In this document: positions 12,786-16,895 of the stretch, piece by piece
Position numbering within the stretch: position 1 is the stretch's first letter
How the letters are laid out: each line of letters starts with the position of its first letter
Source of the DNA: Deltaproteobacteria bacterium
GTDB taxonomy: Bacteria; Desulfobacterota; Desulfobacteria; Desulfobacterales; ETH-SRB1
Reading direction: 5' to 3'
Assembly (NCBI GenBank): GCA_030611115.1
Contig: JAUWQK010000002.1
Span: forward strand, 1-16,895
DNA length: 16,895 bases
Translations under genes and position numbers: made by a program
The notes under the pieces: model-generated
What the model was told of the DNA's origin: nothing
The model's database searches: none
Seen by the model: only the letters and a program-made list of their open reading frames with translations

Positions 12786-12905
12786 AGAAAATCCCCTAAT
12801 TCCTTAATTCCAGCATTCCAAACACGGACAAACAAGTTTGTCCATGCCACCAAATAATCAATAATCCCTAAATCCTTTACTTTAATCCCCTAATCCCTAA
12901 TCCCT
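12786..12905. repeat. Family-5 heptamer repeats (TAATCCC type) between and into mlaF and the MCE gene
   Basis: On the + strand, 12862-12904 contains TAATCCC, TAAATCC, TTTACTT, TAATCCC, then C, TAATCCC and TAATCCC. Degenerate units (CCCTAAT, TCCTTAA, TTCCAGC, ATTCCAA) occur at 12794-12821. Here both arrays point the same way, unlike the other heptamer elements. The array covers the last roughly nine codons and the stop of the ATPase gene. It also supplies the ribosome site of the MCE gene. Confidence 0.72.
12826..12843. other. Perfect 18-bp palindrome in the mlaF-MCE gap
   Basis: GGACAAAC-AA-GTTTGTCC is a perfect 8-bp stem with a two-base centre. It could be a short hairpin or a protein-binding site. 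No T-run follows on either strand, so it does not look like an intrinsic terminator. Confidence 0.5.
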
Positions 12906-13632
12906 GCCCTCTTAAATCCTTAATAAATCGTTTAACAAAAGAATTATTTGATGAACGTATTTCATCCGGTGTCCCAACAGCAACAATTTTACCCTGATAT
13001 AACATGGCTACCTTATGTGCAATCGTAAAGGCAGACTCAATATCATGACTAATAATAACAAAGGTCGCCTTTGTCCTCTTCTGGGTCGACACAATAAGCT
13101 CATCAACGCTTTCGCGCATTATAGGATCAAGGCCTGTTGTGGGTTCATCAAATAGTACAATTTTGGGATCCAGCGCAATAGCCCTTGCAAGTCCAACGCG
13201 CTTGCGCATACCACCCGATAGTTCGGAAGGCATTTTGTGTGTCACATTTTCCAATCCAACAAGATTTAACTTCTCATTAACTGTTTTATTAACCTCTTTT
13301 CTTGATAATCGCGTGTGTTCGTTTAAAGGAAAAGCCACATTTTCACCTACCGTCATCGAGTCGAATAAGGCTGCATCCTGAAAAAGCATACCAAACTTTT
13401 TTCGTATTTCATTAAGCTTTTTGTCATTTAGATTTGTAATGTCAATTCCGTCAATGATAATCTGCCCGGAATCAGGCCTTATAAGACCTATAATATGCTT
13501 TAAGAGAACGCTTTTGCCTCCTCCGCTCTGACCAATAATAACGGTAATCTTTTCAGGATCTATATTAAGATCAAGTTCGTCCAGAACTTTTTGGCTCTTA
13601 AATGATTTAGTTATCTTTATTAGTTTGATCAT
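12877..13632 (-). CDS. mlaF: MlaF-like ABC transporter ATPase
   Basis: The 251-residue cytoplasmic ATPase powers the MlaE permease. It is complete: Walker A GQSGGGKS (34-41), Q-loop Gln85, ABC signature LSGGM (138-142), Walker B IVLFDE (158-163) and switch His196. GLIRPDSGQIIIDGIDI and the MRKRVGLARAIALDP segment are typical of the Mla/Ttg2A branch. The start ATG overlaps the permease stop by one base (TGATG), so the two are coupled. The last residues, GQGLGIRGLK, are encoded by the TAATCCC heptamer repeat and are not expected in the family. The repeat has therefore probably replaced or extended the original C-terminus; the catalytic core is unaffected. Confidence 0.93.
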   Translation of the reverse strand: MIKLIKITKSFKSQKVLDELDLNIDPEKITVIIGQSGGGKSVLLKHIIGLIRPDSGQIIIDGIDITNLNDKKLNEIRKKFGMLFQDAALFDSMTVGENVAFPLNEHTRLSRKEVNKTVNEKLNLVGLENVTHKMPSELSGGMRKRVGLARAIALDPKIVLFDEPTTGLDPIMRESVDELIVSTQKRTKATFVIISHDIESAFTIAHKVAMLYQGKIVAVGTPDEIRSSNNSFVKRFIKDLRGQGLGIRGLK

Positions 13633-14402
13633 CAGAACATGACTGCCGTAAGAAAATAATCACTAATAAAAATCAATATCGATGACAAGACCACCGACTG
13701 AGTTGTCGCTCTTCCAACTCCCTCAGCGCCGCCGATTGTATAGATTCCCTTGTAACAACCTACAAGAGAAAGAATTAATCCAAAAAATGCAGCTTTTATA
13801 AGTCCATTGAAAATATCATCAAGTTCAACAATATCGATTATTTTGGCTATGAAAATTCCTGAATTGATTTTTAGAAGATTAACTCCGACAAAATAGCCGC
13901 CCACAATACCGACAAAATCAGATATAATTGTCAAAACAGGAAGCATTAATATTGCGGCGATTATACGAGGCATAACCAGATATTGAACGGGACTGACTGA
14001 CATCGTATTTAACGCATCAATCTGCTCTGTGACTTTCATGGTGCCAAGTTCCGCCGCCATCGCTGAACCAACACGCCCCGTCACCATTAAGGCTGTGAAA
14101 ACAGGCCCAAGTTCGCGGGTCATTGCCAGAGCCAAAGTTGAGCCCACCAGGGCTTCGCCCCCGAACATTTTAAAACCATGATACGTCTGAAGAGCGAGAA
14201 CCATGCCTGTAAAAGCGCCTGTAATCAGAACAACGCCAACGGAATTGACTCCAACAAATTCCATCTGCTTAAAAATTACTCTAAAACGAAACGGCGGACG
14301 GAACGCCCACGATATGGTTGACAGCAGAAGGAGCATAATTCTGCCGCATTCTTCAACAAAACATACAAGCGGTCTCCCTGCAAATTCAAGAAATCGTATC
14401 AT
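13632..14402 (-). CDS. mlaE: MlaE-like ABC permease
   Basis: This 256-residue inner-membrane permease forms the transport channel for phospholipids with the MlaF ATPase and an MCE protein. Family features are FVGVNSVGVVLITGAFTGMV near residues 48-67, ALAMTRELGPVFTALMVTGRVGSAMAAELGTMKVTEQIDAL (about 91-131, the conserved core) and five to six hydrophobic segments. The length is normal. It is the first gene of the reverse-strand operon permease, ATPase, MCE protein. Upstream of the ATG (14400-14402) I see no strong ribosome site. Genes for MlaC (periplasmic carrier) and MlaA (outer-membrane lipoprotein) are not in the window. Confidence 0.94.
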   Translation of the reverse strand: MIRFLEFAGRPLVCFVEECGRIMLLLLSTISWAFRPPFRFRVIFKQMEFVGVNSVGVVLITGAFTGMVLALQTYHGFKMFGGEALVGSTLALAMTRELGPVFTALMVTGRVGSAMAAELGTMKVTEQIDALNTMSVSPVQYLVMPRIIAAILMLPVLTIISDFVGIVGGYFVGVNLLKINSGIFIAKIIDIVELDDIFNGLIKAAFFGLILSLVGCYKGIYTIGGAEGVGRATTQSVVLSSILIFISDYFLTAVMF

Positions 14403-14731
14403 GGGTTTTTATTCAACTATTAGTCGATATAAAAAGTTTAGAAAAATTAACTTATTGCAAACATAAGGAAATTAACCATTAAAGTCAAGGTAAAGCTTTA
14501 TTTCCATTGATAGTATTATTAGGGCTTAGCCTTGGGGATAGGGGGAGAGTAAAGCACAACTGTAAAAGAAAAAACGCTTTAATTAGAATTGCAGTAATTA
14601 ACTTGATTTAATAATAATAATATGTAATTAGTTAAATAAATAGGCTGAAGACTGTAAAGAAAGATTCTTTTGGCCCTGGGATTTAAACTTTCGGATAAAA
14701 ACAAGATATTTGGCGATTAAGGGTTTATCAA
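14403..14731. other. Divergent intergenic region between mlaE and pilM
   Basis: These 329 AT-rich bases should contain the promoters of both operons, but no -35/-10 pair stands out enough to call, and I see no sigma-54 site. TAGGCTGAAGACTG at 14641-14654 is identical, reverse-complemented, to 1235-1248 in the right end of the family-1 element. It may be a remnant of another copy. No tRNA, small ORF or strong hairpin terminator was found. Confidence 0.55.
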
Positions 14732-15784
14732 ATGATATTTGGAAAAGCTCCCAGCTTAGTCGGCCTTGATATTGGCTCCAGCGCTTTAAAGGCCGGAGAA
14801 ATTACGGTAACAAAAAAGGGACTCGCCCTGAAGAATTTCGGAATGATAAGTATTGCCCCGGGAGCAATTGAAGAAGGCAATATAAATGACCCGGAAAATG
14901 TTGCCGACTCAATTCGTCAACTATTTAAGGCTAATAACATAAAAGAAAAAAATATTGCCGTATCAATCGGAGGTTATTCGGTTATTGTCAAAAAAATAGA
15001 CGTGCAAACCGCAACCGAAGAACAACTCCAGGAAACCATTCATCTGGAAGCAGAACAATATATCCCTTTCGACATCAGCGAGGTTAATATAGATTATCAA
15101 ATCCTGGGAGAAACGGAACCCGGCTCAGATCAAATGAGCGTTATCCTGGTTGCGGCCAAAAAGGAAATGATTGGTGAATATATTAATCTTGTTCAAATGG
15201 CCGGGCTTAACCCATGTATAATTGATGTTGATGCCTTTGCCCTGCAAAATATTTTTGAAGCTAATTATGACTTAACTGATGAAAATGTAGTGCTGATAGA
15301 TATAGGAGCAAACAAAACATCTTTGAACATACTGAAAAGCCATTCTTCTGTATTCATGAGAGATGTTTCCATGGGATGCAGCCAGATAAATCAAAAGATA
15401 ATCTCTCTTATAGACTGTTCTTATGCAGAAGCCGAACAGCTTAAGCTTGGTAAACAGGCGGACAAAATATCTCCTGATGATTTAAAACAACTTATTTCAT
15501 CTGTAGTTTCTGACTGGAGCATCGAAATAAAACGCGCTCTTGACTTTTATTATTCGACAAACCCCGATGAGCAGATAAAAAGTATTATGCTCAGCGGCGG
15601 TGGCGCCCAGATTAAGGAATTCCGTCAACTTCTGGCAACTGAAACATCATCTAATGTAGAAACTATTAATCCTTTCAAAAAATTACATATAGCTGAGCAT
15701 TTTGATCCTTCATACCTTGAGCAGATAGCTGCTCAAGCATCTATATGCATGGGACTCGCCTTAAGAAGAGTTGATGACAAATGA
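14732..15784 (+). CDS. pilM: PilM, type IV pilus assembly ATPase-like protein
   Basis: The 350-residue cytoplasmic protein has an actin-like fold and binds the N-terminus of PilN at the inner-membrane base of the type IV pilus machine. Family marks are LVGLDIGSSALKAGEI (9-24) as phosphate loop 1, LEAEQYIPFDISEVNIDYQIL (about 104-124), VVLIDIGANKTSLNIL as the second phosphate loop, and IMLSGGGAQIKEFRQLL as the adenosine loop. The length matches the family. AAGGG at 14719-14723 lies eight bases before the ATG. The stop overlaps the pilN start as ATGA (15781-15784), so this is the head of a pilMNO(PQ) operon. Confidence 0.96.
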   Translation: MIFGKAPSLVGLDIGSSALKAGEITVTKKGLALKNFGMISIAPGAIEEGNINDPENVADSIRQLFKANNIKEKNIAVSIGGYSVIVKKIDVQTATEEQLQETIHLEAEQYIPFDISEVNIDYQILGETEPGSDQMSVILVAAKKEMIGEYINLVQMAGLNPCIIDVDAFALQNIFEANYDLTDENVVLIDIGANKTSLNILKSHSSVFMRDVSMGCSQINQKIISLIDCSYAEAEQLKLGKQADKISPDDLKQLISSVVSDWSIEIKRALDFYYSTNPDEQIKSIMLSGGGAQIKEFRQLLATETSSNVETINPFKKLHIAEHFDPSYLEQIAAQASICMGLALRRVDDK

Positions 15785-16359
15785 TAAAAGTTAATCTACT
15801 ACCTTATAGAGCTGCACGCAAAAAAGAGAACATACGTCTCCAGGTCTCGACATTTTTTCTCTCGATTATATTTGTCACTCTTTCCATGTATTATTATAAT
15901 ATATCGTTGAACAACAAGATTAACGCCTATGATGTTAAAATAGAAAACATTAAAAAAGAAATAGCCAAATACAACAAAATAATTAAAGAAATAACGGATA
16001 TCAAAAAAAGGCTGGGCATCCTCAATAAAAAAACGGGCGTAATAAAAAAGCTTGAGCTTAATCGCAAAGAGCCTGTCCGTCTTCTTGACACAATGACATT
16101 TATGGTAATTCCAAAGCGGATGTGGTTTACTAATCTTGAGGCAAAAGAAAAAGTAGTCACAATTAAAGGGTTTGCTCTTGATAATAAAACAGTGGCTGAT
16201 TTTATGACTTGCTTAGAAGGCTCAAAACTTTTTTCCAGCGTAAATTTAAGGAACCTGAAACAAGAAACATATAATAAGTACACAAATCTTAAAGGATTTG
16301 TAATTTCATGTAATAAAATACCTGGTGATAAAGTTGCTACCCATAAGGCAAAAAAATAA
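15781..16359 (+). CDS. pilN: PilN, type IV pilus inner-membrane assembly protein
   Basis: The 192-residue bitopic protein has the short cytoplasmic start MIKVNLLPYRAARKKE, which contains the NLLP motif that docks on PilM. A transmembrane helix follows at about 22-42. Then comes a lysine-rich coiled coil (about 45-90) and a small alpha/beta periplasmic domain (MWFTNLEAKEKVVTIKGFALD onwards). With PilO it forms the alignment complex between inner-membrane platform and secretin. Its start overlaps pilM by four bases, and its stop TAA shares its last base with the pilO ATG. It ends with a basic tail, HKAKK. Confidence 0.95.
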   Translation: MIKVNLLPYRAARKKENIRLQVSTFFLSIIFVTLSMYYYNISLNNKINAYDVKIENIKKEIAKYNKIIKEITDIKKRLGILNKKTGVIKKLELNRKEPVRLLDTMTFMVIPKRMWFTNLEAKEKVVTIKGFALDNKTVADFMTCLEGSKLFSSVNLRNLKQETYNKYTNLKGFVISCNKIPGDKVATHKAKK

Positions 16360-16895
16360 TGAAGAAATTCGACATTTCTTTAAAACCTATTGAACCCTTA
16401 TTTGAAAAAGTTGGAAACATATCAAAAGTTCACAGAATCCTGATATGTGTTGCAACTTTCATTGTAATTACAGGGATGTTTGTTTATTTTTTATATCTTC
16501 CAAAATTTGAAAAGCTTGACAAATTAAGCTCAGATTACAAGAATCTTGAAAACAAGCTTGTTTCTACCAAAAAAAAGGCTGCGCAGCTTAACAAATATAG
16601 AGAAAAAATGAAAATAGCCGAAGCTCAATACAAAATCGCCATGAAAGCGTTGCCCAACAAAAAAGAAATTCCTTCTTTACTAACCAGCATTACCGAATCC
16701 GGCAAGGATGCCGGCCTGAAATTTCTTTTATTTCAGCCTAAACCAGAAATTAATAGAGATTTCTATGCTGAAATTCCTGTTTCAATTAAAGTTGCCGGTA
16801 ATTACCACAATGTTGGACTCTTCTTTGATAAAGTTTCAAGATTATCCAGAATAGTAAATATAAAAGATATTGTGATGACCGCACCCAGGGAGGGG
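16359..16895 (+). CDS. pilO: PilO, type IV pilus assembly protein (3' end cut by the window)
   Basis: From ATG 16359 the frame stays open to the last base, giving 179 codons. The product has a cytoplasmic start (MKKFDISLKPIEPLFEK), a transmembrane helix at about 28-48, a coiled coil (about 50-90: LDKLSSDYKNLENKLVSTKK) and the beginning of the ferredoxin-like periplasmic domain (IPVSIKVAGNYHNVGLFFDKVSRLSRIVNIKDI). This is the usual PilO layout; roughly the last few tens of residues are missing. It overlaps the pilN stop by one base. pilP and pilQ are expected beyond the edge. Confidence 0.93.
   Translation, partial: MKKFDISLKPIEPLFEKVGNISKVHRILICVATFIVITGMFVYFLYLPKFEKLDKLSSDYKNLENKLVSTKKKAAQLNKYREKMKIAEAQYKIAMKALPNKKEIPSLLTSITESGKDAGLKFLLFQPKPEINRDFYAEIPVSIKVAGNYHNVGLFFDKVSRLSRIVNIKDIVMTAPREG

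Noticed and set aside
12826..12843. Palindrome as a rho-independent terminator of mlaF
   Set aside because: No T-run follows the stem on either strand, and the MCE gene downstream belongs to the same operon.

Overview
The window reads as AT-rich chromosomal DNA from a Gram-negative bacterium with two membranes: it carries Mla-type lipid transport genes, type IV pilus genes and a double-SH3b exported protein. The Fur-FeoA fusion, the MCE protein with a C-terminal beta-rich domain, and the dense intergenic inverted repeats make a Desulfobacterota (Desulfobacterales-like) sulfate reducer my best guess. That placement is inference from gene style; there is no rRNA or other marker here. I see no tRNA, rRNA, CRISPR array or transposase gene.

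Layout. 1-1068: end of a repeat element, then a reverse-strand CaCA sodium/calcium exchanger. 1121-1409: two unrelated short inverted-repeat elements. 1463-4396: a tight block of six genes on the + strand (HigB toxin, HigA antitoxin, a 67-residue protein of unknown function, an AbiEii/MNT-type nucleotidyltransferase, an APH-fold kinase-like protein and an APS-kinase-like P-loop kinase), overlapping or nearly touching and bounded on both sides by repeat elements. 4507-4752: a small FmdB-type zinc ribbon. 5020-9194: an iron-uptake cluster (Fur-FeoA fusion, FeoA, FeoB, PPP-family phosphatase). 9341-11215: an MBL-fold hydrolase overlapping a double-SH3b exported protein, then a membrane-anchored TPR protein. 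11388-14402 (reverse strand): MlaE permease, MlaF ATPase and an MCE-domain (MlaD-like) protein. 14732 to the right edge: pilM, pilN and a cut pilO.

Nearly every intergenic gap holds a short repeat element without a coding gene. Five sequence-unrelated families share one design: arms built from 7-bp units (types CCTTCAG, ACGGTTC, TTTTAGC, TTGGAAA, TAATCCC). Four of them are arranged as inverted arms around a spacer. Other elements are plain long hairpins (4799-4958, 6211-6344, 10409-10514). Several begin on or beside the stop codon of the upstream gene. Between feoA and feoB one element is flanked by a 9-bp direct repeat and carries a second element inside it; removing the outer one restores a 16-nt feoA-feoB gap. 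Two copies of one family (1121-1265 and 11213-11384) lie in opposite orientation about 10 kb apart.

The two most interesting items are the six-gene HigBA/nucleotidyltransferase/two-kinase block, which could be a composite toxin-antitoxin or defence cassette (function not shown by sequence), and the shared heptamer design of the intergenic elements.
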